A DNA stretch of 64,000 nt from Pseudomonas sp. (lineage in GTDB: Bacteria; Pseudomonadota; Gammaproteobacteria; Pseudomonadales; Pseudomonadaceae): contig NZ_JASLGE010000070.1 in assembly GCF_030150285.1 (NCBI RefSeq), positions 59,027 through 123,026 of the forward strand, in the 5' to 3' direction. This document shows positions 26,410 to 33,769 of the stretch, piece after piece; position 1 is the first letter of the stretch, and each line of letters opens with the position of its first letter. The notes below the pieces were generated by a model. The model saw nothing but the letters and a program-made list of their open reading frames with translations, was not told where the DNA came from and did no database searches. The position numbers and the translations under genes are program-made.

Positions 26410-26723
26410 ACGGCGAGTCCTCATGGGGTGGCGAGTGGGTCTAGCTTAAGTTTGTGCAAGACACAGAGGTAGCCAATTTCTGTCGTTATCTTGCCTGATC
26501 CTGTCGACAGGGCACGGTTTGCCGCGCAAAACGCCCTCGCAGACGTGCCTTATTGCTCAAACTGCCGGTACGCCGTGTAGCGGTATGGGGCCGTGCACCC
26601 GGTTCGCTCGGCGGCGTTCTTGCAGAATCGTGCAAGCCTTGGGCAGGAATCGACTAACGGCCCCCCGCCCGGCGCTTTAAGCTTTGAATCCCCCTAATGC
26701 CACTCTCTTCTGTGGAGGCTCCC
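26410..26723. other. Intergenic stretch between divergent genes
   Basis: No gene or recognisable element is seen. It should contain the promoters of the araC-type gene (minus) and the ABM gene (plus). Confidence 0.6.
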
Positions 26724-27053
26724 ATGCCCCAGCACACTGTCGTCAGTCATTTGACTCTGGTTCGCGCTCGCGTCGGGTGCTCGGCTCAGGTTCACGCGTG
26801 CCTGCAGCCGTTGATCGAACCGACTCTGCAAACCCCGGGTTGCCTGCAGTTTACGGTGCAGCACTCACAGCGTGACCCGCTTTTGTGGCAGGTGGCCGGC
26901 TATTGGCAGGATGAACCCAGCATGCAGGCTTATTTCAATTCGCCCTTGATGGAGGTGTTCAGCGTGCTGGTGCAGCAACAGGTGGTCGATAGCCTGGATT
27001 TTCAGACCTTCAACGAAGCGGCAAGCAGCCCCTTGCAGATGCGCGCCGGTTAA
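26724..27053 (+). CDS. Antibiotic biosynthesis monooxygenase (ABM) family protein
   Basis: This is a 109-residue dimeric ferredoxin-fold-like protein. The ABM pattern is seen in VSHLTLVRARVG, LIEPTLQTPGCLQFTVQHSQRDP and the aromatic WQVAGYWQDEPSMQAYFNSP. Members oxidise small aromatic or quinone substrates without metal or cofactor, or are heme-degrading relatives. The ATG at 26724 follows GGAGG; the in-frame ATG at 26697 would include that site inside the coding sequence. Specific substrate unknown. Confidence 0.82.
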   Translation: MPQHTVVSHLTLVRARVGCSAQVHACLQPLIEPTLQTPGCLQFTVQHSQRDPLLWQVAGYWQDEPSMQAYFNSPLMEVFSVLVQQQVVDSLDFQTFNEAASSPLQMRAG

Positions 27054-27094
27054 GCGGGTAGAATGCGTTTTTTTCACTGGCCGGAATGTGAAGC

Positions 27095-27328
27095 ATGGCG
27101 CGTAGGGAATTTGACAAGTTTGAAGCGGTATCGGCTGTTGTTCCGGTCGAACCGGGCGTTTATCACGCAGCGATTGCGGTAAAAGCCTTATATGAAGGTG
27201 GAGCACCGCGCTTTCATAAAGTATTGCCCGAGCAGACGTTCAAGACCGCCAGCCTGGCGGACGACGCGGCGGCGGCTCAGCTTGAGAACCTGCAAGGCGT
27301 CACCGAGGACGCCGAGCTGGTCTGGTAG
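27095..27328 (+). CDS. Conserved small protein of unknown function
   Basis: This 77-residue cytosolic protein (MARREFDKFEAVSAVVPVEPG...) has no signal, helix bundle or known motif that I recognise. Length, codon use and compact end (EDAELVW) look like a genuine gene. It stops 3 bases before the convergent flavin reductase gene ends. Confidence 0.7.
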   Translation: MARREFDKFEAVSAVVPVEPGVYHAAIAVKALYEGGAPRFHKVLPEQTFKTASLADDAAAAQLENLQGVTEDAELVW

Positions 27329-27331
27329 CGC

Positions 27332-27952
27332 TTACTGCGGGCGGTACATCTTGAACAGGGCCTCAGGGCCCAACTGGAAGTAATCCGCTGGGCCACCGCC
27401 GCGTAGAATCGGTTCGGCGGCGGCGGTGTCGTAAATCCCGTCTTTGAGCAAGTGCTTGGCAATGTGCACCGCTACCACTTCGCCCAGAATCAGCCAACTG
27501 GGTACCAGTGCCTGATCCGCACGTTTGAGCTGAATGATCTGCGAAACCTTGCATTCAAACGACACGGGCGTTTCGGCCACGCGCGGCACGCTCACGATGC
27601 GTGAAGCGGCGGTGGTCAGCCCGGCCAGTTCAAATTCGTTTACGTGCGGCTCAACCCTTGCACAGCTTTGGTTCATCGCCTCGGCGAGTGAGCGCGTGGC
27701 CAGGTTCCAGACGAATTCTCCGGATTGCTCAATATTATTGAGGCTGTCTTTGCGGCCCACGCTACAGAACCCGATGATGGGTGGGATGTAGTTGAACGCA
27801 TTGAAAAAGCTATAGGGCGCAAGGTTCAGCCGGCCTTCAGCATCCTGAGACGAGATCCAGCCAATCGGGCGCGGCCCGACAATGGCATTGAACGGGTCGT
27901 GGGGCAGGCCGTGGCCTTGGGAAGGTTCGTAAAAGTGGATATCGTCAGGCAT
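27332..27952 (-). CDS. Flavin reductase family (FMN-binding split barrel) protein
   Basis: The protein has 206 residues. The split-barrel flavin-binding features are NAIVGPRPIGWISSQDAEGRLNLAPYSFFNAFN near 20-55 and GRKDSLNNIEQSGEFVWNLAT near 72-92. Homologues supply reduced FMN to monooxygenases or reduce other substrates. The ATG at 27952 is used; a TTG at 27967 is the alternative. It converges on the small 77-residue gene. Confidence 0.87.
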   Translation of the reverse strand: MPDDIHFYEPSQGHGLPHDPFNAIVGPRPIGWISSQDAEGRLNLAPYSFFNAFNYIPPIIGFCSVGRKDSLNNIEQSGEFVWNLATRSLAEAMNQSCARVEPHVNEFELAGLTTAASRIVSVPRVAETPVSFECKVSQIIQLKRADQALVPSWLILGEVVAVHIAKHLLKDGIYDTAAAEPILRGGGPADYFQLGPEALFKMYRPQ

Positions 27953-28112
27953 CACAAGAGTCCGCAAACAACTGAGTTAGAGGTTCCTATAGTGCAAGGC
28001 CTGGCGTCGATTGAAAAGCGCGCGCCACCGATCCGGCAATCGCTTCGCAGGGGCGAGCGTGGCCGCGATCTTTTCGGCGGTACGATGATTTCCTTTCCCC
28101 CAGAAACGACAG

Positions 28113-28132
28113 AGCCCGGCCGAGGCCGGGCT
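28113..28132 (-). terminator. GC-rich hairpin after the tandem-repeat protein gene
   Basis: AGCCCGGCC and GGCCGGGCT form a perfect 9-bp stem about 20 bases past the stop codon at 28152. The T-run after it on the minus strand is weak. Confidence 0.55.
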
Positions 28133-28151
28133 GGAATGCCAACCTCAGGTG

Positions 28152-28448
28152 TTAGCTGAAGTTAGCGCTCTTGGTGCGATCGTAACCGTTTTCAGCAAAG
28201 GCAGCGGAGCCAGTGCGGTCGTAGCCGTTTTCAGCGAAGGCAGCGGAGCCAGTGCGGTCATAACCGTTTTCAGCGAAGGCAGCAGAGCCAGTGCGGTCGT
28301 AGCCGTTTTCAGCGAAGGCAGCAGAGCCGGTGCGGTCGTAGCCATTTTCAGCGAAAGACGCTGAGCGAGTGCTGTCAAAACCGTCAGCTGCAAAAGCGTT
28401 GAAGGCCAGAGCGGAGAAAGCGGCGGCGATGATGAGTTTGCTTTTCAT
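28152..28448 (-). CDS. Secreted protein made of 13-residue tandem repeats
   Basis: The product has 98 residues. Residues 1-20 are a signal peptide (MKSKLIIAAAFSALAFNAFA) with a likely cut before ADGFD. The rest is five near-identical copies of ENGYDRTGSAAFA plus divergent ends (FDSTRSASF at the start, YDRTKSANFS at the end). ATG follows AGGA. Repeats rich in Asn-Gly, Asp-Arg and Ser suggest a secreted or surface, possibly metal- or matrix-binding, polypeptide. I do not recognise a characterised family. Confidence 0.75.
   Translation of the reverse strand: MKSKLIIAAAFSALAFNAFAADGFDSTRSASFAENGYDRTGSAAFAENGYDRTGSAAFAENGYDRTGSAAFAENGYDRTGSAAFAENGYDRTKSANFS
28182..28376. repeat. Five 39-bp tandem repeats inside the coding sequence
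   Basis: Five head-to-tail 39-bp units keep the reading frame (13 codons each). The inner units differ by only a few bases while the last is more diverged, the usual pattern of expansion and contraction by slippage or recombination. Confidence 0.93.
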
Positions 28449-28819
28449 GATGAGGTTCCTGTTTCGGTGTGCAGTGGGTATGGGTTAAAGACTACGCCGA
28501 TTAATTTGATTAAAAAGCGCAAAAAATAGCACTAATCAATCGGTTTAATCGATGTATTGGCCCAAGGCTCGCCTGATAACCGAAGGGATCCAATGGGCCA
28601 ATGGCCTGTGATCGTGCCGGTCATCCGGATGAAGCTTTGTGTAGGAAAAGAATGACCGATCAGAATTAACTGACCATTAAGTCAGAAAAATCCGATTTGA
28701 GAGTGGGGATTTAGGTGGGGGAGTCCTGTAGCCGCGGCTCAACGTTGCGATGGGCTGCCAAGTAGCAGCCCCCCGTTGCGGGTTTGATCGCAGCCGCCGC
28801 GGCGACAGGGTGCGGCGCT
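28449..28819. other. Intergenic stretch with a GC-rich repeat element
   Basis: No gene is seen. Bases 28725-28808 form an interrupted dyad, CCTGTAGCCGCGGCT to AGCCGCCGCGGCGACAGG, of the TGTAGCCGC type common between pseudomonad genes. It may also end kgtP transcription. Confidence 0.55.
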
Positions 28820-30142
28820 TTAGTCGGTTTCGATGCGTGAGTGCGTGCGGGTGTCCTTCATCGTGGCGTATACCGCCAGCGAGCAGGCGATACACGCGGT
28901 CACGTACCAGTAGTAACCGGTTTCCATGCCCGCACTTTTGAACCACAGCGCGATGTATTCAGCGGTGCCGCCAAAGATCGAGACGGTCAATGCATACGGC
29001 AGGCCTACACCCAGCGCGCGAATCTCGGTGGGGAACAGCTCGGCCTTAACCACGGCGTTAATCGACGTATAACCGCTGACAATGATCAGCGCTGCCATGA
29101 TCAGGAAGAACGCGCCCCACCAGGTGGTGATGGTGTGCAGGGTGGTCAGGATCGGTACGGTAAACAGGGTGCCCAGTACACCGAACGCGATCAGGATCGG
29201 ACGACGGCCGATCTTGTCCGACAGCCCGCCCACCAAGGGCTGGATGCACATAAACAGGAACAGCGTGGCGGCTGAAATGGTGGTGGAGTCCGAAATACTC
29301 ATGCCCACCGTATTCACCAGGTACTTCTGCATGTACGTGGTGTAGGTGTAGAACGCCAGCGTGCCGCCCATGGTCAGGCCAACCACGGTCATCAGTTCCT
29401 TGGGGTGGCGCAGCAACGTGCGCATGGCGCTTTCTTTAGGCTTGACCTTCACCTTGTTGAATGACTCGGTTTCTTGCATGCCACGACGCAGGTACAAGGC
29501 AACCACCGCACACAGTGCGCCGATCACGAACGGGATCCGCCAGCCCCAGCTGTACAACTGCTCTTCGGTCAGGGTTTGCTGCAGGACGATCAATACGGCC
29601 AGCGCGATGAGCTGCCCCGAGATCAGGGTCACGTACTGGAAGCTGGAGAAGAAACCGCGACGTTCCTTGGTCGCCATCTCGCTCAGGTAGGTGGCCGAGG
29701 TACCGTATTCGCCACCCACCGACAAGCCTTGCAGCAATCGGGCGAAGACCAGCAGTACCGGGGCACCGACGCCGATGACTTCATAGCTTGGGGTCAGCGC
29801 GATAATCAGCGAGCCAAAACACATCAGCAGCACCGAGGCCATCAGTGCGGCCTTGCGACCTTTACGGTCTGCGTACAGGCCCATCAGCCAGCCGCCAATC
29901 GGGCGCATCAGAAAGCCCACGGCGAAAATCGCGGCGGTGTTGAGCAATTGGGCGGTGGTATCGCCTTTCGGGAAAAAGGCCTTGGCGAAGTACAGCGAGA
30001 ACGCGGCGTACACGTACCAGTCGTACCATTCGACCATATTGCCGACGGAACCACTGAAGATGGATTTGATACGGCTGGAGGTCGTTTTTTCTTTGGGTGC
30101 CACAGCGGCTGACCCGGCAGGCAGGGAGCTAGAGTTATCCAT
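28820..30142 (-). CDS. kgtP: MHS-family MFS permease, KgtP-like 2-oxoglutarate transporter
   Basis: This 440-residue protein has 12 predicted helices. It closely follows E. coli KgtP by memory: GNMVEWYDWYVYAAFSLYF near 35-53, GFLMRPIGGWLMGLYADRKGR near 80-100, RLLQGLSVGGEYGTSATYL near 135-153, and TTYMQKYLVNTVGM. It should import 2-oxoglutarate with protons. The ATG at 30142 follows AAGGA; an upstream in-frame ATG at 30184 is not supported. A sigma-54 promoter lies 65-81 bases upstream and a sigma-54 activator is encoded just beyond it on the same strand. Confidence 0.87.
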   Translation of the reverse strand: MDNSSSLPAGSAAVAPKEKTTSSRIKSIFSGSVGNMVEWYDWYVYAAFSLYFAKAFFPKGDTTAQLLNTAAIFAVGFLMRPIGGWLMGLYADRKGRKAALMASVLLMCFGSLIIALTPSYEVIGVGAPVLLVFARLLQGLSVGGEYGTSATYLSEMATKERRGFFSSFQYVTLISGQLIALAVLIVLQQTLTEEQLYSWGWRIPFVIGALCAVVALYLRRGMQETESFNKVKVKPKESAMRTLLRHPKELMTVVGLTMGGTLAFYTYTTYMQKYLVNTVGMSISDSTTISAATLFLFMCIQPLVGGLSDKIGRRPILIAFGVLGTLFTVPILTTLHTITTWWGAFFLIMAALIIVSGYTSINAVVKAELFPTEIRALGVGLPYALTVSIFGGTAEYIALWFKSAGMETGYYWYVTACIACSLAVYATMKDTRTHSRIETD

Positions 30143-30206
30143 TAAATGGATCCTTGGTTTTTTGGATTTATTGTCGCGCGTCATAACGCGTGCTTGCGGG
30201 GGCTAT

Positions 30207-30223
30207 AGCAGGAGTTGTGCCAA
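30207..30223 (-). promoter_or_regulatory. Sigma-54 promoter of kgtP
   Basis: Read on the minus strand, TTGGCACAACTCCTGCT matches YTGGCACGrNNNTTGCW, with GG and GC exactly 12 bases apart. It leaves a leader of about 50 bases before the kgtP start. Confidence 0.85.
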
Positions 30224-30324
30224 GGCTGAAACACCCGGTTTATAAGGGGGAAGGGGGAAGGGTGAGCGGATTGTCGCTGATTGCAGATGCCTGCATAAGC
30301 GGAAATCCGCTCATGACTAAGCCT

Positions 30325-30511
30325 GTAGGAGCGAGCTTGCTCGCGATCTTTTGATCTTTAAACGCTCAATGACGCCGCGCTGTCGCACAGCAATCCTCTC
30401 CATTGCTGCGGTCACGGCCACTTAAGGTTCCGGCTTTACGCCGTGCCACTTTGAAAATCAAAAGCCAGATCAAAAGCCAGATCAAAAGATCGCGAGCAAG
30501 CTCGCTCCTAC
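30325..30511. repeat. Mosaic REP element between kgtP and its regulator genes
   Basis: REP ends GTAGGAGCGAGCTTGCTCGC and GCGAGCAAGCTCGCTCCTAC face each other around a spacer that shares CCATTGCTGCGGTCACGGCC, GGTTCCGGCTTTACGCCG and repeated AGATCAAAAGCC with the copies at 21281 and 63862. It separates the regulator pair from the kgtP promoter. Confidence 0.9.
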
Positions 30512-30527
30512 GGGGCCATTGCGGTGT

Positions 30528-31865
30528 TTACTCGTGGGGCTGGGTGAATGCTTCGCGTACCAGGGCGTGGCGTTGCATTTTTTCATTGAGGGTACGCCGC
30601 GGCAGTTGCAGTTCTGCCATCACCGCTTTGATTTCGCCCTTGTGCCGGGTCAGTGCCGCGCGCAGGCACTGAGCCTCGAAAGCTTCCTGTTGGGCAACCA
30701 GCGATTGGCCGATGTCAGGGGATTCGTCGGGCTGCTCGCCCAGGCCCAGTACGTCGCGTTCAGCCACGTTGGCCAGTTCGCGGACATTGCCCGGCCAGTC
30801 GTGGCTCAACAAGCGCGTCAACTGCGCGCCGCTCACCGGCTGTGCGCTGCGTCCCAAGCGTTCAGCCGCATGCCGGGAAAAACATTCGTACAACAAGGGG
30901 ATATCTTCGCGGCGCTCGCGCAACGGCGGCAGGCGCAACTCGGCCACGGTCAGGCGGTAGGCCAGGTCTTCGCGAAAGCGTCCGGCCCGGGCTTCTTCAA
31001 GCAGGTCGGGCTTGGTCGCGGCAATGATGCGCAGGTCCACGTGAATGCTGTGGTTAGAACCCAGTCGCTCCAGTTTTTGCTCCTGCAGCACGCGCAGCAA
31101 TTTGGCCTGTTGGGCCAGCGGCATGCTTTCGATTTCGTCGAGGAACAAGGTGCCGCCGTCGGCGTACTCCAGTTTGCCGATGCGTTTGCCCTGCGCACCG
31201 GTAAATGCGCCGCTTTCATGGCCGAATAACTCGGCCTCGAACAAGTGCTCGGGGATGGCTGCGCAGTTGAGCGCCACAAAGGGCTTGTCGGCGCGCGGGC
31301 CAAAATCATGCAGGCAGCGGGCGACCAGCTCTTTGCCGCTGCCGGTCTCGCCGCGGATCAACACATTGACGGGCAGCGGTGCCAGTTCCAGCACCTGACG
31401 GCGCAAGGTCTGCAAGCTGCGAGACGCGCCCAGCAAGCGGCTGTCGAGCTGTTCACGCCTGTCGACCTGTTCGTGCAGCCGGCGGTTTTCCAGCACCAGT
31501 TGGCGTTTTTCCAATGCACGACGCAGGCAGGTCAACAGGTCTTCAGGGCTGAAGGGTTTCTCCAGAAAATCGTAGGCCCCGTCGCGCATGGCTTCCACGG
31601 CCATCGGTACATCGCCGTGCCCGGTCAGCATAATCACCGGCAAGTCAGCTTCCCGTTGCTGCAACCTGGCCAGCAGCGCCAGCCCACCCATGCCGGGCAT
31701 ACGCACATCGCTCACAACCACCCCGGCAAAATGCTCGGGCAGTGCGTTGAGGCAGTCTTCAGCACAGGCAAAAACCTGCACTGCGAACCCGCTCAGGCTG
31801 AGCCATTGCTCAATGGCGGTACGAATACTGGCCTCATCGTCGACGACAATCACCGAGTTGAGCAT
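30528..31865 (-). CDS. dctD: Sigma-54-dependent response regulator (DctD/MifR type)
   Basis: The protein has 445 residues. The receiver domain has D53 in VVVSDVRMPGM. The AAA+ domain has Walker A GETGSGKE near 169, the sigma-54 contact loop GAFTGA near 223, Walker B GGTLFLDEIES near 240 and an R-finger region. A C-terminal Fis-type helix-turn-helix (ALTRHKGEIKAVMAELQLPRRTLNEKM) ends it. Such regulators activate C4-dicarboxylate or 2-oxoglutarate uptake genes. Being beside kgtP with its sigma-54 promoter suggests the MifR role; dctD is the family label. It is 3 bases after the kinase gene. Confidence 0.85.
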   Translation of the reverse strand: MLNSVIVVDDEASIRTAIEQWLSLSGFAVQVFACAEDCLNALPEHFAGVVVSDVRMPGMGGLALLARLQQREADLPVIMLTGHGDVPMAVEAMRDGAYDFLEKPFSPEDLLTCLRRALEKRQLVLENRRLHEQVDRREQLDSRLLGASRSLQTLRRQVLELAPLPVNVLIRGETGSGKELVARCLHDFGPRADKPFVALNCAAIPEHLFEAELFGHESGAFTGAQGKRIGKLEYADGGTLFLDEIESMPLAQQAKLLRVLQEQKLERLGSNHSIHVDLRIIAATKPDLLEEARAGRFREDLAYRLTVAELRLPPLRERREDIPLLYECFSRHAAERLGRSAQPVSGAQLTRLLSHDWPGNVRELANVAERDVLGLGEQPDESPDIGQSLVAQQEAFEAQCLRAALTRHKGEIKAVMAELQLPRRTLNEKMQRHALVREAFTQPHE

Positions 31866-31868
31866 GCT

Positions 31869-33623
31869 TCAAGCCTCCTGTGCGATGGGCAGCGTGAGCG
31901 TAAACTGCGCGCCGTCGCCCTGGTTGCAAGCGGTCAGGCGACCGCCGAGTTCATGAACAATGGCGTAGGAAACCGCCAGGCCCAGGCCGAGCCCGTCGCC
32001 CACCGGTTTGGTGGTGAAAAAAGGGTCGAAGAGTTTACCCAGATGCTCTTCTTTAATCCCGCCACCGCTGTCGCTGACGGTCAGGTGCCATAACTGCTGA
32101 TCTGCGCTGATACGAACGTGCAAGTGCTTTCGCGGTGAGTCGCGCATCGCATCCAGCGCGTTGCGCAGCAGGTTGATCATCACTTGCTCCAGACGAATCG
32201 CATCGCCCCGTACCCAGGCCGGACGGGTCAGTTGGACGTTCAGGTCTACGGCTTCTTCCTTCAGGCGTGCCTGAAGCATGTGCAGGGCTTGATCCACCAC
32301 ATTCGCCAGGTCCAGCCGCTCGCGTAAACCGCTGGGGCTTTGCCGCGCGTAGGTCTTGAGGTGGCCGGTAAGCGCCGCCATGCGCGTAAGCATGTGATCC
32401 AACGGTGTCAGCGCCTTGTAAGCGTCGTCGTGGCGGCCGTGATCCAGTAGCAGGCGCAGGGTTGCCAGTTGCATGCGCTGGGCGGTGAGCGGTTGGTTGA
32501 TTTCATGGGCCAGCGCCGCAGACATCTGCCCCAGTGCCGCCAGCTTTGCCGATTGCACCAGGCCATCCTGGGCGGTACGCAAGTCGCGGGTACGGGCCTC
32601 GACCAATTGCTCCAGCTCCTCACGGTTACGCTGGCGCAAACGGGCCAGGCGCCAGCGCTGCATCAGAAACAGGCCCAAAAACACCAGCGTCAACCACAAC
32701 CCGCCGGCAGCCAGTGCTGCATTGCGGCTGTCTTCGGCGGCAACCTGTGGGCGGCGCAGCAAATGCAGGGTCCAGCCTTCGGGGCTGAGCGCCATGGAGT
32801 TCCACAGATACTGCCTCGGGCCTTCGGGGCCATCCAGGCGTGCCAGGTTGCTGTTTTCACCCAGGCTGAGCAGGGTCTGCGTGGTCATGGGCGTCAGCGG
32901 CTGCTTATGGTACTGGCGTGTCAGGGAAATTTCGCTGCGGTCGCTGTCTGACAGGGGGCGCAGCAAGCGATAACGCCACTCAGGCTGGTTGGCGATAAAG
33001 ACGATACCCCGAGCATCGCTGACCAGCAGCAGGTCGCTGCCCTGGCTCCACTCGCGCTCCAGTTGCGGAAACTCCAGTTTGACCACAATGGCCCCCAGAA
33101 ACGTGCCATCGGGGGCCAATACCGCGCTGGACAGAAAGTAGCCGGGAATTCCGCTGGTCACGCCCACCGCGTAAAAGCGCCCGCTACCCTGGCTGCGGGT
33201 TTGATGGAAGTACGGGCGAAATCCGTAATTGTGGCCGACGTAACTGTTGGTGGTGTTCCAGTTGCTGGCGGCCACGGCCAGGCCGCTGCTGTCGAGCAAT
33301 TCCAGAGTGGATGACCCGGCGGTACCATTGATGTGTTCCAGTTTGCGATTGAGGGCGTCCTGCACCTGGGGCGTGATGGGGTGGCTCAGGGCGGTGATGA
33401 GTTCGGCGTCCAGCGCCAGCACGGCGGGCAGGGCGCGGTATCGCTCGATCAGGGTGTGCAGCGAGTTGGCATACAGGCTGAGCTGTTCGGGCCCGCGATC
33501 AGCACTTTCCTGTAGGGCATGGCGTTCTGCCTGATGCATGGCCCAGCCGCCTGCCAGCACGGTGCCGGTCAGAATCAACACGGTGTACAGCGCCAGACGC
33601 AGATGGCGGAAAGTCACGGGCAT
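31869..33623 (-). CDS. dctB: Sensor histidine kinase (DctB/MifS type)
   Basis: This 584-residue kinase has TM1 (about 8-28), a large periplasmic double-PAS sensor with the DctB signature NWNTTNSYVGHNYGFRPYF near 115-133, TM2 near 290-310, a coiled linker, HisKA with H373 in AALAHEINQPLT and an ATPase domain (DSGGGIKEEHLGKLFDPFFTTK, GLGLGLAVSY). DctB binds periplasmic C4-dicarboxylates; MifS-like relatives respond to 2-oxoglutarate. The ATG at 33623 is chosen; the TTG frame extension to 33695 encodes a proline-rich unlikely N-terminus. It is co-transcribed with the regulator gene. Confidence 0.85.
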   Translation of the reverse strand: MPVTFRHLRLALYTVLILTGTVLAGGWAMHQAERHALQESADRGPEQLSLYANSLHTLIERYRALPAVLALDAELITALSHPITPQVQDALNRKLEHINGTAGSSTLELLDSSGLAVAASNWNTTNSYVGHNYGFRPYFHQTRSQGSGRFYAVGVTSGIPGYFLSSAVLAPDGTFLGAIVVKLEFPQLEREWSQGSDLLLVSDARGIVFIANQPEWRYRLLRPLSDSDRSEISLTRQYHKQPLTPMTTQTLLSLGENSNLARLDGPEGPRQYLWNSMALSPEGWTLHLLRRPQVAAEDSRNAALAAGGLWLTLVFLGLFLMQRWRLARLRQRNREELEQLVEARTRDLRTAQDGLVQSAKLAALGQMSAALAHEINQPLTAQRMQLATLRLLLDHGRHDDAYKALTPLDHMLTRMAALTGHLKTYARQSPSGLRERLDLANVVDQALHMLQARLKEEAVDLNVQLTRPAWVRGDAIRLEQVMINLLRNALDAMRDSPRKHLHVRISADQQLWHLTVSDSGGGIKEEHLGKLFDPFFTTKPVGDGLGLGLAVSYAIVHELGGRLTACNQGDGAQFTLTLPIAQEA

Positions 33624-33769
33624 AGCGGGCGGGCACTCTAAGAGAAGGGGGCGCGAAAGATAGCATGGCGGTGGTGGCCGCCGCCGTAGGCCCAATGGCT
33701 ATTTATCTACCGCAGGCTTGAACGCGGGCAGGGCTATGTTGGGGAACAACCCTGAATGGAGGCATGATG

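Noticed and set aside
28182..28376. Possible CRISPR array
   Set aside because: The repeats are contiguous 39-bp units without spacers and are in frame within a secreted-protein gene.
30519..31229. 236-residue plus-strand frame opposite the response regulator gene
   Set aside because: The regulator has all AAA+ motifs on the minus strand; this frame starts in a REP-flanked region and has no domain.
33624..33769. hrp box upstream of the NEL effector gene
   Set aside because: GGGGAACAACCC at 33741-33752 only superficially resembles GGAACC and no CCAC partner is at the right distance.
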